Source of the DNA: an uncultured Collinsella sp.
GTDB lineage: Bacteria; Actinomycetota; Coriobacteriia; Coriobacteriales; Coriobacteriaceae
Reading direction: 5' to 3'
Assembly: GCA_958407995.1 (NCBI GenBank)
Contig: CATYJU010000015.1
Span: forward strand, 1 to 43,268
DNA: 43,268 nucleotides
Below the pieces are notes generated by a model, which was not told the DNA's origin, searched no databases, and saw only the letters and a list, made by a program, of their open reading frames with translations. The translations under genes and the position numbers were made by a program. Positions 1 through 8,326 of the stretch are shown piece after piece; position 1 is the stretch's first letter; every line of letters starts with the position of its first letter.

Positions 1-238
1 GCGTGTAGGCGGCCGGGTTGATGACGATGCCGTCGACCTTGCCGTAGGCCTCCTGAATCTTGTCGACGATGTTGCCCTCGTGGTTGGACTGGAAGACCTC
101 GACCTCGTCGAAGCCCTGTGCAGTGCCCGCTTCCTGGCAGATCTGCACTAAGCGGTCGTAGTTGTCGCTGCCATAGATGCCTGGCTCGCGAATGCCGAGC
201 ATGTTGAGGTTGGGGCCGTTAATGACGAGTGCTTTCAT
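1..238 (-). CDS. aroQ: 3-dehydroquinate dehydratase, type II (partial, C-terminus off the window)
   Basis: Converts 3-dehydroquinate to 3-dehydroshikimate, the third step of the shikimate pathway, in the cytoplasm. The 79 visible residues open with MKALVINGPNLNMLG, the nucleotide-like substrate-binding start of type II enzymes, followed by a REPGIYG stretch carrying the conserved catalytic Tyr and by FQSNHEG and INPAAYT, all hallmarks of the dodecameric AroQ family. The ATG is preceded by AAAGGAAG at a suitable distance. About half of the usual ~145 residues is missing because the gene runs off the left edge. It is the last visible gene of the aromatic operon and the only one set apart from its neighbour by a terminator-like hairpin. 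Confidence 0.95.
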   Translation of the reverse strand, partial: MKALVINGPNLNMLGIREPGIYGSDNYDRLVQICQEAGTAQGFDEVEVFQSNHEGNIVDKIQEAYGKVDGIVINPAAYT

Positions 239-258
239 GGTTGCTTCCTTTGCGGTTG

Positions 259-300
259 AAAAACCACCACAAAGGTGCCTGTCCCCTTTGTGGTGGTTTT
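259..300 (-). terminator. Terminator-like perfect inverted repeat between aroEK and aroQ
   Basis: Two 16-base arms (260-275 and 285-300) are perfect reverse complements around a 9-base loop, and on the minus strand the hairpin ends in five T. It lies directly after the aroEK stop and 21 bases before the aroQ start, so it could end or reduce transcription before aroQ. Read on the minus strand, the first arm and loop contain GGGGACAGGCACCT, which resembles a second intergenic site at 40787-40807; it may therefore be a REP-like mobile palindrome rather than a purpose-built terminator. Confidence 0.7.
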
Positions 301-302
301 GG

Positions 303-1553
303 TTAGAGAGCGGGTGGGAGGGTGTCGAGGAGGGCATGGGCGGTGTTGGCGGCGCAGTCGCGTGAGTCGATGATGTAGTCGGCCCAGGCGCGGTAGCGTG
401 GCATACGTTGCTCCGCGAGCTTATCGATGCCGTCGCGTGCGGTGATGGGGCGGCCCTTGTGGGCGAGCTCTTCGAGCTTGCGGTTGAGCATCACAATTTT
501 GCTGTTCTGGTGCAGCAGCGGATAGTTCTCGTCTCGCGTGACCACGCCACCGCCGGTGGAAAGCACCAGGCCGCTGCGCTTGGAGATGTCGGAGAGCGCC
601 GCCGTTTCCTGCTCGCGGAAGGCCGCCTCGCCGCGCTCGACGATATAGTCGGCGCAGGGCATCCCCAGGCGTTCCTCAAGCGCGCGATCCAGGTCGATGT
701 GCTCTCGCCCCGTGAGCAGGGCAATCTGCTCACCCACGCGGGTCTTGCCCGAGCCCGGCATGCCGATCAGCGCGATGTTCTGTTCGCGGCGTGACAAGCG
801 CTCCGTTACGTCCAGGATGCGCTCGCGCGGGGTGACCTGGCCGGTATAGCGCTCGACGGCCTGTGCCGCTTGGGCCACGAGCATCAGCAGGCCGCCGATG
901 CAGGGGATACCGCGGCGCTCGGCCTCGAGCATGAGTCCCGTGCGGGCGGGGTTGTAGACAATGTCGATAACGCCTTCGAGCGCATTGAGCCCTTCGAGCG
1001 TGCAAGGCGCGTCGGGGCAATGGGGGAACATGCCGGCGGGCGTGCAGTTGACGAGTAGGGCGGCGTCGGACTGCTGCACGATGTTGCCGTAGTTGACCTC
1101 GCTCGTGCGACCCACGGGCACAACGATGGCGCCCAGGTCTCCCAGCACCATCGTTGCCGTGGTGCCGGCGCCACCGGTGGCTCCGAGCACGAGGGCCTTC
1201 TTGCCGGCAACCTCCACACCCAACTCCTCAACCAGGTATTGGAAGCCAAAGTAGTCGGTGTTGTCGCCGCGCAGGCGGCCGTCGGGCAGGCGCGTGATGG
1301 TGTTGACGTTGCCCATACGCTCAGCGAGCGGGCTCAGCTCGTCCAGGTACTCCATGACGGCGCGCTTGTAAGGGATAGTCACGTTGGTGCCCTCCCACTC
1401 TTCGCCCGTCATAAAGGCCGCGAGGTCCTCAGGCTCGCGCTCAAATCGCACGTACTCGAGCCCAGCGAGCTCTTTGTAGATGGTCGGGGTGTAGCTGTGG
1501 CCCAGCACGCGGCCCAGCACGCCGTAGGGGCGGGTTGCGGCGACGTCAGTCAT
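303..1553 (-). CDS. aroE/aroK: Fused shikimate dehydrogenase - shikimate kinase
   Basis: A single 416-residue protein carries two consecutive shikimate-pathway enzymes. Residues 1-250 are AroE-like: substrate Ser20 and Thr22 stand where SxS is usual, the catalytic pair is Lys63 and Asp100 (in NTD), GATGGAG at 124-130 is the NADP loop, and the GGLLMLVAQA end contains the conserved Gln. Residues 258-416 are shikimate kinase: Walker A GMPGSGKT (264-271), the DLD acid pair (287/289), Arg313 in AFRE, GGG (334-336) and the GRPI lid Arg368. The start abuts the pheA stop with no gap, and its GGAGGT ribosome site lies inside the last pheA codons, implying translational coupling. Fusion would keep the product shikimate close to the kinase site (inference). 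Confidence 0.93.
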   Translation of the reverse strand: MTDVAATRPYGVLGRVLGHSYTPTIYKELAGLEYVRFEREPEDLAAFMTGEEWEGTNVTIPYKRAVMEYLDELSPLAERMGNVNTITRLPDGRLRGDNTDYFGFQYLVEELGVEVAGKKALVLGATGGAGTTATMVLGDLGAIVVPVGRTSEVNYGNIVQQSDAALLVNCTPAGMFPHCPDAPCTLEGLNALEGVIDIVYNPARTGLMLEAERRGIPCIGGLLMLVAQAAQAVERYTGQVTPRERILDVTERLSRREQNIALIGMPGSGKTRVGEQIALLTGREHIDLDRALEERLGMPCADYIVERGEAAFREQETAALSDISKRSGLVLSTGGGVVTRDENYPLLHQNSKIVMLNRKLEELAHKGRPITARDGIDKLAEQRMPRYRAWADYIIDSRDCAANTAHALLDTLPPAL

Positions 1554-2699
1554 CTAGAGCACCTCCGTGTAGCTGCCAAAGTAGGTGAAGCTCTCGCACA
1601 CCTCGTCGATGGAATCGAGCAGGTCGTCGAGGGCCTTGCTGCCAAAGGGGCAGTCCAGATCAAAGTAGAACATAAACTCAAAGTCGTGGCCGGGGATGGG
1701 GCGGCTCTCGAGTTTGATGAGGTTGATGTTGAGCGCGTAGAAGCGCTCAAGCACGCGATAGAGGGCACCCGGCTCATTGGCCGTGGTGATCATGAGCGAG
1801 GTACGGTTGGCACCGGGATAGACGCGTGGCTCGCGGCTGATGACGACAAAGCGTGTGTAGTTGTTGTCCGAGTCCTGGATGTTGGACTCCAGCACCTCCA
1901 GACCATAGAGTGTCGCGCAGCTGCGCGATGCGATGGCGGCAACATCGGTGCGCCCGGAGCTGGCGACCATCTCGGCCGACATGGCGGTGTTGGGGTACTT
2001 GGTGGCGTGCAGGTCGTGGGACTCGATAAAGCCGGCACACTGGGCAATGGCTTGGCCGTGGCTGTAGACCTCGCGCACGTCGGCGAGCTTAGTGCCGGGC
2101 TTGACGAGCAAGTTGTGGTCGATCTTGAGGCGAAGCGAGCGCACGATGTGGAAGTCGAACTGGGCGAGCAGGTCGTAGACGGCGTTGACCGAGCCGGCGG
2201 TGGAGTTCTCGATGGGCAGCACGCCAAACTCGCAGAAGCCGTCGCGCACAGCGCGCATAACGCCTTCGAAGGTCTCGAAAAACGCGATGTCGGGCACGTC
2301 GAAGAGTTTGCACGCGGCGATTTGGCTGTAGGCACCTTCGACGCCCTGGCAGGCGACGGTTGCCGTCTGGGGGAAGGGTGTGTCAAAGGCTGCGGCCATG
2401 GCATGGGCCTTTTGCGACACCGTGATGCCCTTGAGCTCGTTGATGTAGCGCTGCTGCTCGGCCTTGCTCATGCTCATGAGGAGACGGAACAGGGTGATGG
2501 TCTGCGCCTTGTAGCGCTCGGGCGCGCGGCTGGCGAGGTTGTTGAGCTTGGAGCGCTCACGGGCGGGGTCGAAGACGGCCTTGCCCATCTCGATTTTTGA
2601 CTTGGCTACCTCGGTGGCAATGTCCATTCGCTCGACAAAGCTGTTGAGGAGCGTGGTGTCGATGCCATCGATGGCCTGGCGGATGTCAGCAAGGTCCAT
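1554..2699 (-). CDS. pheA: Bifunctional chorismate mutase / prephenate dehydratase (P-protein)
   Basis: Converts chorismate to prephenate and then to phenylpyruvate, the committed branch to phenylalanine. The 381 residues show an AroQ-type chorismate mutase helix bundle at about 1-90 (Arg and Lys in ERMDIATEVAKSK), a prephenate dehydratase domain at about 113-290 with GVEGAYSQ, PIENSTAGSV and the catalytic TRF at 282-284, and an ACT domain at about 300-381 with GAL (311-313) and ESRP (331-334), the pair that binds phenylalanine in feedback-inhibited enzymes. The ATG at 2699 follows AAAGGGG. The reading frame stays open further upstream, but that extension would overlap aroC and has no homology to the family. 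Phe feedback inhibition is expected. Confidence 0.95.
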   Translation of the reverse strand: MDLADIRQAIDGIDTTLLNSFVERMDIATEVAKSKIEMGKAVFDPARERSKLNNLASRAPERYKAQTITLFRLLMSMSKAEQQRYINELKGITVSQKAHAMAAAFDTPFPQTATVACQGVEGAYSQIAACKLFDVPDIAFFETFEGVMRAVRDGFCEFGVLPIENSTAGSVNAVYDLLAQFDFHIVRSLRLKIDHNLLVKPGTKLADVREVYSHGQAIAQCAGFIESHDLHATKYPNTAMSAEMVASSGRTDVAAIASRSCATLYGLEVLESNIQDSDNNYTRFVVISREPRVYPGANRTSLMITTANEPGALYRVLERFYALNINLIKLESRPIPGHDFEFMFYFDLDCPFGSKALDDLLDSIDEVCESFTYFGSYTEVL

Positions 2700-2752
2700 G
2701 GAGGCCCCTTTCACGTAACGGCTGAGTTGGCAGGCAACCCAGGTGAGTCGGG

Positions 2753-3850
2753 TTAGAGCTGGGCGGCGTCCTCGAGGAGAGCGTCCCAGATGGCGAGGGC
2801 GGCGGCTGCTTCGGCTACGGGGACGGCTCGGGGGACGATGCAGGGATCGTGGCGGCCGTGGATCGAGAGCTCGGCATTTTCCATGGCGTCCATGTCTACG
2901 GTCTGTTGCTCGCGGCCAATTGAGGGCGTCGGCTTTACGGCCATGCGCCACATGACGGGCGCGCCGGTCGAAATACCGCCCAGGATGCCGCCGGCGTTAT
3001 TGGACTCGACCTCGATTTCGCCGGTCTCGGCATCGATGCGATATGGATCGTTGTTCTCGCTGCCGCGCATGGCGGCCACGGCAAAGCCCATGCCAAACTC
3101 CACGCCCTTTACGGCGGGAATGCCAAACGCGATTTGCGCGATGCGGTTCTCGATGCCGTCGAACATGGGGTCGCCGATGCCCGCGGGAAGCCCGTAGATG
3201 CCGCACTCCACGATGCCGCCGATGCTGTCGAGTTCGTCGCGCGCGGCTAGGATCTCCTCGCGCATGCGACCGGCTGCGGTGGCGTCAATGCACGGCAGAT
3301 CGTTCGTAAGGATTGCCTTGCGGTCGGCCTCGCGATAGACCATATCGTCCATAGGCAGGTCGGAGATGCCGCCGATCTGCGCGACGTGCGCCATGACCTG
3401 AATGCCGCGGGCCTCAAGTGCCTGCAGCGCAATGCCGCCGGCGATGCATAAGGGGGCCGTTAGGCGGCCGGAAAAATGCCCGCCACCAGCGACATCGTGC
3501 ATGTTGTGATACTTCACGCGCGCAGGGAAGTCCGCATGTCCGGGACGGGGCTTGCGGCGCAGCTCGGAGTAATCATTGGAGCGCGTGTTGGTGTTCTCGA
3601 TAATCGCGGCGATGGGCGCGCCGGTGGTATGTCCATCGACAACACCGGCGATGATGTGGGCGGCGTCGGCCTCGCGGCGTTTGGTCGCGGTCTCGTCGCG
3701 ACCGGGGGCGCGACGGTCGAGGAAGGCCTGCAGCTTCTCCTGGTCCACGGCGATGCCCGCCGGGATGCCATCGAGCGAGCAGCCGATAGCGGGAGAGTGC
3801 GACTGGCCGAAGATGCTTAAGTGCAAGACGTTGCCAAAGGTCGAGGACAT
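2753..3850 (-). CDS. aroC: Chorismate synthase
   Basis: Makes chorismate from EPSP using reduced FMN, the last shared step. The 365-residue length is usual for the family. Visible signatures are the N-terminal STFGNVLHLSIFGQSHS (usually GESHG; Gln and the last Ser are substitutions), RPGHADFPARVKY, GGGHFSGRLTAP, NNAGGILGGISTG, KPTPSI and the C-terminal GRHDPCIVPRAVPVAEA. The ATG is preceded by AGGAGG seven bases upstream and starts one base after the aroA stop. A 53-base gap then leads to pheA, with no visible terminator. Confidence 0.96.
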   Translation of the reverse strand: MSSTFGNVLHLSIFGQSHSPAIGCSLDGIPAGIAVDQEKLQAFLDRRAPGRDETATKRREADAAHIIAGVVDGHTTGAPIAAIIENTNTRSNDYSELRRKPRPGHADFPARVKYHNMHDVAGGGHFSGRLTAPLCIAGGIALQALEARGIQVMAHVAQIGGISDLPMDDMVYREADRKAILTNDLPCIDATAAGRMREEILAARDELDSIGGIVECGIYGLPAGIGDPMFDGIENRIAQIAFGIPAVKGVEFGMGFAVAAMRGSENNDPYRIDAETGEIEVESNNAGGILGGISTGAPVMWRMAVKPTPSIGREQQTVDMDAMENAELSIHGRHDPCIVPRAVPVAEAAAALAIWDALLEDAAQL

Positions 3851-3851
3851 G

Positions 3852-5171
3852 CTATTCCTCCTCGAGCGTGACCTTGCCGCCCAGTAGGCGGTAGTGGTCG
3901 AAGAAATCGGGATAGGACTTGTTGACGGCCTCGGCGCCGTGGATCACGACCTCGCCGGTGGCGCGGCTCGCGGCGATGGCGGCCATCATGGCGATGCGGT
4001 GGTCGTTGTGCGAATCGACCTCACCGCCGATAAAGGCATCGACACCCTTGATGATGAGGTCGTCACCGGCGATGCGCACCTGCGCTCCCAGCGCGGTGAG
4101 CTCGCGGGTGGTGGTGACCAGACGGTCAGATTCCTTGATGCGCAGGCGTGCGCAATCGCGGATAAAGGTGCGGCCCTGTGCCAGCGAGGCCACGGCCGAG
4201 ATAACGGGCACGAGGTCGGGAATGTCGTGGGCACTCATCTCAAAGCCGGCGAGCTTGTCGGACTGCACGGTGGCGGCGTTGGTTGAGCGCACGATGCGGG
4301 CGCCAAAGCGCGAAAGCGCGGCAAGCACGTTGCGGTCGCCCTGCGCGGAGCTCAGGGACACACCCTCGACGGTGATGGGATCGGTGCCGAGGGCGCCGGC
4401 ACACAGCCAAAAGGCGGCGTTGGACCAGTCGCCCTCGACGGCTACGCTGCCGGGCGTACGGTACGATCCACTGTTTACGCGGAAGTTCGTGACCTCGGGC
4501 TGGCCGTCCTTGGCCGGAATACGCTCGACGTTGACCTCGACACCAAAGGCCTTCATGGCCTGGATGGTCAGGTTGATATAGGGGCGGCTCTCGATGAGGC
4601 CGGTCACTTGCACACAGGAGGGCTGGGCCAGTAGCGGGGCCGCCAGCAGCAGGCCGGAGATATACTGCGAGCTCACGTTGCCCGGAAGCACAAAGGTGCC
4701 CGGGCGCATGCGGCCGCTCGTCTTGAGCGGAAAACCGCCCAGACCCTGTAGGTCGCAGCCGGCGGCGATAATCTCGTCCGAGAGTGGGGACAGCGGGCGG
4801 GCGCCCAAGCGTCCCTGACCCACAAAAGTTGCTTCTGCGCCCAGCGCGCAGGCGACGGGCAACATAAAGCGGAGCGTGGAGCCGCTTTCGCCGCAGTCAA
4901 GCGTGCCGCCGGCAAGGGCCTTGAGCAGGCCAAACTCAATACTCTTCATGGTGGGGTGGACCTGGAAGCCGTCCTCGACGGTCTCGATGCGAGCACCCAG
5001 GGCCGTAAGGCAACGCACCGTAGCCTCGATGTCGGCGCAGGTGGTGTTGCAGGTGACGTGTGTCTCGCCGTTGGCAAGCGCAGCGCAGATGATCAGGCGA
5101 TGCGCCATCGACTTGGACGCGATGGCGGGAACGGTGCCCTTGAGCGGGGACGGGGTGATGCGGGCTAGCAT
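3852..5171 (-). CDS. aroA: 3-phosphoshikimate 1-carboxyvinyltransferase (EPSP synthase)
   Basis: Transfers the enolpyruvyl group of PEP to shikimate-3-phosphate. The 439 residues show the family motifs SKSMAHRLIICAALANGET, SSQYISGLLLAAPL, DIPDLVPVISA (catalytic Asp), RIKESDR and NDHRIAMM. In the PEP loop, where E. coli has LGNAGTAMRP, this protein reads CGESGSTLRF, a variant seen in some Gram-positive and archaeal enzymes; this bears on enzyme class, and I draw no conclusion on inhibitor sensitivity. The chosen ATG at 5171 overlaps the aroB end by seven bases and has AAGGGA upstream; a longer open frame to 5252 would lie inside aroB and is not family-like. Confidence 0.95.
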   Translation of the reverse strand: MLARITPSPLKGTVPAIASKSMAHRLIICAALANGETHVTCNTTCADIEATVRCLTALGARIETVEDGFQVHPTMKSIEFGLLKALAGGTLDCGESGSTLRFMLPVACALGAEATFVGQGRLGARPLSPLSDEIIAAGCDLQGLGGFPLKTSGRMRPGTFVLPGNVSSQYISGLLLAAPLLAQPSCVQVTGLIESRPYINLTIQAMKAFGVEVNVERIPAKDGQPEVTNFRVNSGSYRTPGSVAVEGDWSNAAFWLCAGALGTDPITVEGVSLSSAQGDRNVLAALSRFGARIVRSTNAATVQSDKLAGFEMSAHDIPDLVPVISAVASLAQGRTFIRDCARLRIKESDRLVTTTRELTALGAQVRIAGDDLIIKGVDAFIGGEVDSHNDHRIAMMAAIAASRATGEVVIHGAEAVNKSYPDFFDHYRLLGGKVTLEEE

Positions 5172-6271
5172 GCGGATGCGTTTCCCTTCTGGCCGAGGCC
5201 CTCGGCAATGAGTTCGTGGAAAGTGGAAAGCGGCGTGCGGTCGATGCTGCAACGGCCAATGCCGTGCGGAATCACCAGGTCGATGGTGTCACCGGAGCGT
5301 TTTTTGTCGTGCAGCGCCTCGGCAAAGACGGCGTCGGCGGAAAGCTCACAGCGGGTCTTGAGGCCATGGCGGGCGCAGAGTTCCTCAATACGATCGGGCA
5401 GTGCAGCATCGCAAATGCCGTGCAGGGCCGCGGCGCGCGTGATGATGCCCATGCCGATCGAAACGCAGTTGCCGTGTCCGAGCTCAAAGTGCTCGCAGGC
5501 CTCGACGGCGTGTCCGGCGCTGTGTCCAAAATTGAGGAGCTTGCGCCGGTTGGTTTCGCGCTCGTCGGCGACGACCACGGCGCGCTTGATGTCAATATTG
5601 CGGGCGATGATGAGCGCTACGCGGGCTACATCGCGGTTGAGCAGCTCCAGCGTGAGCGGGGTCTTCTCCAGCTCGGCGAAAAGCTCTGGGTCGGCGATCA
5701 CGGCGTGCTTGACGACCTCGCCGCAGCCGTCGGCGAACTGCTCGGGCGTAAGGGTGGCCAGGCACCCCACGTCGGCGATAACCACATTCGGCTGCCAAAA
5801 GGCGCCGGCCAGGTTTTTGCCGGCAGCCAGGTCGATGGCGGTCTTGCCGCCCACCGACGAATCCACCATGGCGAGCAGACTCGTGGGGATCTGCACAAAC
5901 TTGCAGCCACGCATGTAGGTGGCGGCCACAAAGCCCGCCACGTCGCCCACGACGCCGCCGCCGAGTGCCACGATCACGTCGGAGCGCGAAAGCTCGTGCT
6001 CGGCCACAAACTCCAAAATGGCAACATAGGTTTCGGCGCGCTTATGGGCCTCGCCGGCCTCGAAGGTGCAGATGCTCGCCTCGTAGCCTGACGCCTCCAG
6101 GCTCTGCTTAACGGGCATCTGGTAGAGCGGGCCCACGTTGGTGTCCGTCACGATGACGGCCTTGGTGCCGCCGGCAGTGGCGCGAACGAGCGGTCCCGCC
6201 TGCTCCAGCAAAAACGTGCCAACATGCACTTGGTAGGGGCGTGCAGTGTCGATATCGATGGTAATCGCCAT
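5165..6271 (-). CDS. aroB: 3-dehydroquinate synthase
   Basis: Cyclises DAHP to 3-dehydroquinate using catalytic NAD and a metal ion. At 368 residues it has the full family set: ALGGGVVGDVAGFVAATYMRG (NAD-binding glycine loop), QIPTSLLAMVDSSVGGKTAID, KNLAGAFWQP, GCGEVVKHA with metal ligand Glu185, and LLNFGHSAGHAVE plus GHGNCVSIGM carrying the two metal-binding His. The ATG follows AAAGGACC. The gene sits between tyrA (36-base gap) and aroA (overlap), so it is within the same transcript. Confidence 0.96.
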   Translation of the reverse strand: MAITIDIDTARPYQVHVGTFLLEQAGPLVRATAGGTKAVIVTDTNVGPLYQMPVKQSLEASGYEASICTFEAGEAHKRAETYVAILEFVAEHELSRSDVIVALGGGVVGDVAGFVAATYMRGCKFVQIPTSLLAMVDSSVGGKTAIDLAAGKNLAGAFWQPNVVIADVGCLATLTPEQFADGCGEVVKHAVIADPELFAELEKTPLTLELLNRDVARVALIIARNIDIKRAVVVADERETNRRKLLNFGHSAGHAVEACEHFELGHGNCVSIGMGIITRAAALHGICDAALPDRIEELCARHGLKTRCELSADAVFAEALHDKKRSGDTIDLVIPHGIGRCSIDRTPLSTFHELIAEGLGQKGNASAC

Positions 6272-6307
6272 AAGCTTCGGTCCTTTCGACCTGGCGTGAT
6301 AGGTGGT

Positions 6308-7222
6308 CTAGTGGGAGGCCTCGTCGTCGAGCGCGCGCTTGATGCGGTCGCCCTCGGCAAGGAGATTCTCCAGATAGCGCTGGTCGCGGTCCTTAAGGGC
6401 GCGGCTGTAGGCGCCGAGCGATTCGATAAGATGGTCGATCTCGAAGGCGAGCGCATCGGCGTCGTCGATCATAAGCTCGGACCACATCTGAGGATTGAGG
6501 TGCGCCACACGGGTGAGATCGCGGTAGCTTCCGGCCGAAAAGCCGTGGTGGACCTGGGCGGTGGGGCTCTTGACGTAGGCGTTGGACACCACGTGCGCAA
6601 GCTGGCTCGTGAAGGCGATGACGCGGTCGTGTTCGGCGGCGCTGGTCACGCTGAACTTGCCAAAGCCCAAGGGGCGCACCATCTCGCGCACCTGGCCCAA
6701 AAGCTCCAGCTTGAGCGCATCGTCCACCGCGGGCGGTACGAGCACCAGCGGGGCGCCCTGGAACAGGTCGGCACGGGAGTGAGCGTAGCCCGAGTACTGC
6801 GTGCCCGCCATGGGGTGCGCACCCACAAAGTAAAAGCCGTGCTCGCGGGCAAGCTCAAAGGCGCGCTCGCACACGATGCCTTTGACGCCCACCGTGTCGA
6901 TCACCACGGGACCCATGATGGCCTCGGTGTCGGTGGCGTCGGCGAGGGCCTGGGCATGCGTCTCGAGCCACTCGATGCAGGCCTCGGGGTAGCAAGCCAG
7001 GACGATGATGTCGCATTCGCCGAGTGTCTTGTCGTTGAGCTCGCCGGCAACGGTGCCCATGCTGGCGGCCGTCATGACATCGTCATCGGGGTCCCAGGCC
7101 AGCACGCGGACGCCCGCCTGCGCATAGCCGCGGGCAAAGCTACCGCCGATGAGGCCAAGGCCGACGATACCGGCGCACTTGGGGCCGCCCTGGTTAACGC
7201 GCGCGTTTCTCACCGTACCCAT
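6308..7222 (-). CDS. tyrA: Prephenate dehydrogenase
   Basis: Oxidatively decarboxylates prephenate to 4-hydroxyphenylpyruvate, the tyrosine branch. The 304 residues contain a Rossmann NAD loop GIVGLGLIGGSFA (from about residue 18), DTVGVKG, the substrate motif GAHPMAGTQYSG with the catalytic His, TSQLAHVVSNA, and a helical dimerisation domain with GSYRDLTRVA. There is no C-terminal ACT domain, so tyrosine control, if present, would not work through ACT in this protein. It starts three bases after the aroF stop, with GGAG inside the aroF end as a likely ribosome site. Confidence 0.93.
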   Translation of the reverse strand: MGTVRNARVNQGGPKCAGIVGLGLIGGSFARGYAQAGVRVLAWDPDDDVMTAASMGTVAGELNDKTLGECDIIVLACYPEACIEWLETHAQALADATDTEAIMGPVVIDTVGVKGIVCERAFELAREHGFYFVGAHPMAGTQYSGYAHSRADLFQGAPLVLVPPAVDDALKLELLGQVREMVRPLGFGKFSVTSAAEHDRVIAFTSQLAHVVSNAYVKSPTAQVHHGFSAGSYRDLTRVAHLNPQMWSELMIDDADALAFEIDHLIESLGAYSRALKDRDQRYLENLLAEGDRIKRALDDEASH

Positions 7223-7225
7223 GGG

Positions 7226-8248
7226 CTACTCCATGGTCTCTTGGCAGACAACCTCGCGGATGGCTCGGATGCGGCGCATTGTGTCGTCGAACTGATCGGG
7301 GGTGAGGGCCTGGGCGCCGTCGGACCAGGCACGGCTCGGCTCGTCGTGGACCTCGATCTCCAGGCCGTTGGCACCGCAGGCGGTCGCGGCGAGTGCCATG
7401 GGTTCTACGTAGCGGGTGTAGCCGGTGGCGTGGCTGGGGTCGGCGACGACGGGCAGGTGCGACAAGTGGTGCAGCACCGGCACGGCGTTGAGGTCGAAGG
7501 TGTTGCGGGTGCGGGTCTCGAAGGTGCGGATGCCGCGCTCGCACAGGATGACGTTGTCGTTGCCCTCGCTCATGATGTACTCGGCTGCCATGAGCAGTTC
7601 GTCGATCGTGCCGGACATGCCGCGCTTAAGCAAGATCGGAGTCTTGGTCTTGCCGACCTCCTTGAGCAGGGGGAAGTTCTGGGCGTTACGGGCGCCGATC
7701 TGCATGACGTCAATCTTCTTGTCAAGGAAGACCTGCACGTCGCGCGGGTCCATGATCTCGGTGACGATCGGCATGTCGAGCTCGGCAGACGCCTCGCACA
7801 GCAGGTCGAGGCCGGCAGGGCCCATGCCCTGGTAGGCGTAGGGGGAGGTGCGGGGCTTGTAGGCGCCACCGCGCAGCATCGTGGCACCGGCGGCCTTCAC
7901 GCGGCGTGCGATGCGGATGAGGTTCTCGCCCTCGACGGAGCAGGGACCGGCGATGACCTGGAACTGGTCGCCGCCGATCTTGACGCCGTGGCCGCAGTCG
8001 ATGACGGAGTCCTCGGGGTGGAACTTGCGGTTGGCGCGCTTAAAAGGCTCGGAGACGCGCTGCACGCGCTCGACGACATCCATGGACTCGAGCAGGAACG
8101 GGTCGATCTTGGTCGTATCGCCCACCAGGCCGATGATCGTCTCGTTCTCGCCGCGCGAGACATCGGTCTTCAGACCCTTTTTCTCAATCCAGCTGACGAT
8201 ATGGCTTACGGCCTCGTCGCTGGCGCTCTGCTTTAAAATTGCAATCAT
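7226..8248 (-). CDS. aroF: 3-deoxy-7-phosphoheptulonate (DAHP) synthase, type I-beta with N-terminal ferredoxin-like domain
   Basis: Catalyses the entry step, PEP plus erythrose-4-phosphate to DAHP, and is the usual flux control point. The 340 residues start with a ferredoxin-like regulatory domain (about 1-70, MIAILKQ through IIGLVGDT) and continue with the barrel: VIAGPCSVE, LRGGAYKPRTSPY, GARNAQNF, LLKRGMSGT, CERGIRTFE and VVADPSHATG, which hold the PEP and metal ligands. Ferredoxin-like domains of this type mediate Tyr or Phe feedback in Thermotoga, so the same is inferred here. The ATG at 8248 follows GAGGTGAGAGG; the frame is open a little further upstream but without a ribosome site. 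It is the first enzyme gene of the operon. Confidence 0.95.
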   Translation of the reverse strand: MIAILKQSASDEAVSHIVSWIEKKGLKTDVSRGENETIIGLVGDTTKIDPFLLESMDVVERVQRVSEPFKRANRKFHPEDSVIDCGHGVKIGGDQFQVIAGPCSVEGENLIRIARRVKAAGATMLRGGAYKPRTSPYAYQGMGPAGLDLLCEASAELDMPIVTEIMDPRDVQVFLDKKIDVMQIGARNAQNFPLLKEVGKTKTPILLKRGMSGTIDELLMAAEYIMSEGNDNVILCERGIRTFETRTRNTFDLNAVPVLHHLSHLPVVADPSHATGYTRYVEPMALAATACGANGLEIEVHDEPSRAWSDGAQALTPDQFDDTMRRIRAIREVVCQETME

Positions 8249-8258
8249 GGTGTGCCTC

Positions 8259-8321
8259 TCACCTCGATGGATAACTTTTGCAAAAACGGCCCGCATCGCG
8301 AGCCGTGTATATATGGTGCAT
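8259..8321 (-). other. Possible 20-codon leader peptide of the aro operon
   Basis: A minus-strand ATG at 8321 opens 20 sense codons ending in TGA at 8259, ten bases before the aroF start. The frame has Tyr codons at positions 5 and 17 and a Phe codon at 13, and codons 6 to 13 overlie the terminator at 8281-8306. No Shine-Dalgarno is visible, but a TATAAA ends five bases before the ATG, so the message could be leaderless. A 20-codon frame can easily occur by chance, so this is a candidate only. Confidence 0.3.
8281..8306 (-). terminator. aroF: Intrinsic terminator in the aro operon leader (possible attenuator)
   Basis: On the minus strand a nine-pair stem (8306-8298 with 8294-8286, one G.U pair) closes a three-base loop and runs straight into five T. 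It stands about 33 bases before the aroF ATG and downstream of the best promoter candidate, so it could cut transcription before the operon. On the plus strand no T run follows, so the element is directional. No T-box core was found nearby. Confidence 0.6.
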
Positions 8322-8326
8322 GAGAG

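Noticed and set aside
2700..2951. 84-codon upstream extension of pheA
   Set aside because: It would overlap aroC, lacks family similarity, and ATG 2699 has a good ribosome site.
6224..8236. 670-codon open frame on the plus strand opposite aroB, tyrA and aroF
   Set aside because: It lies fully antisense to genes with clear family motifs; the low-complexity Gly/Ala/Asp/His composition is the usual shadow of GC-rich codon bias.
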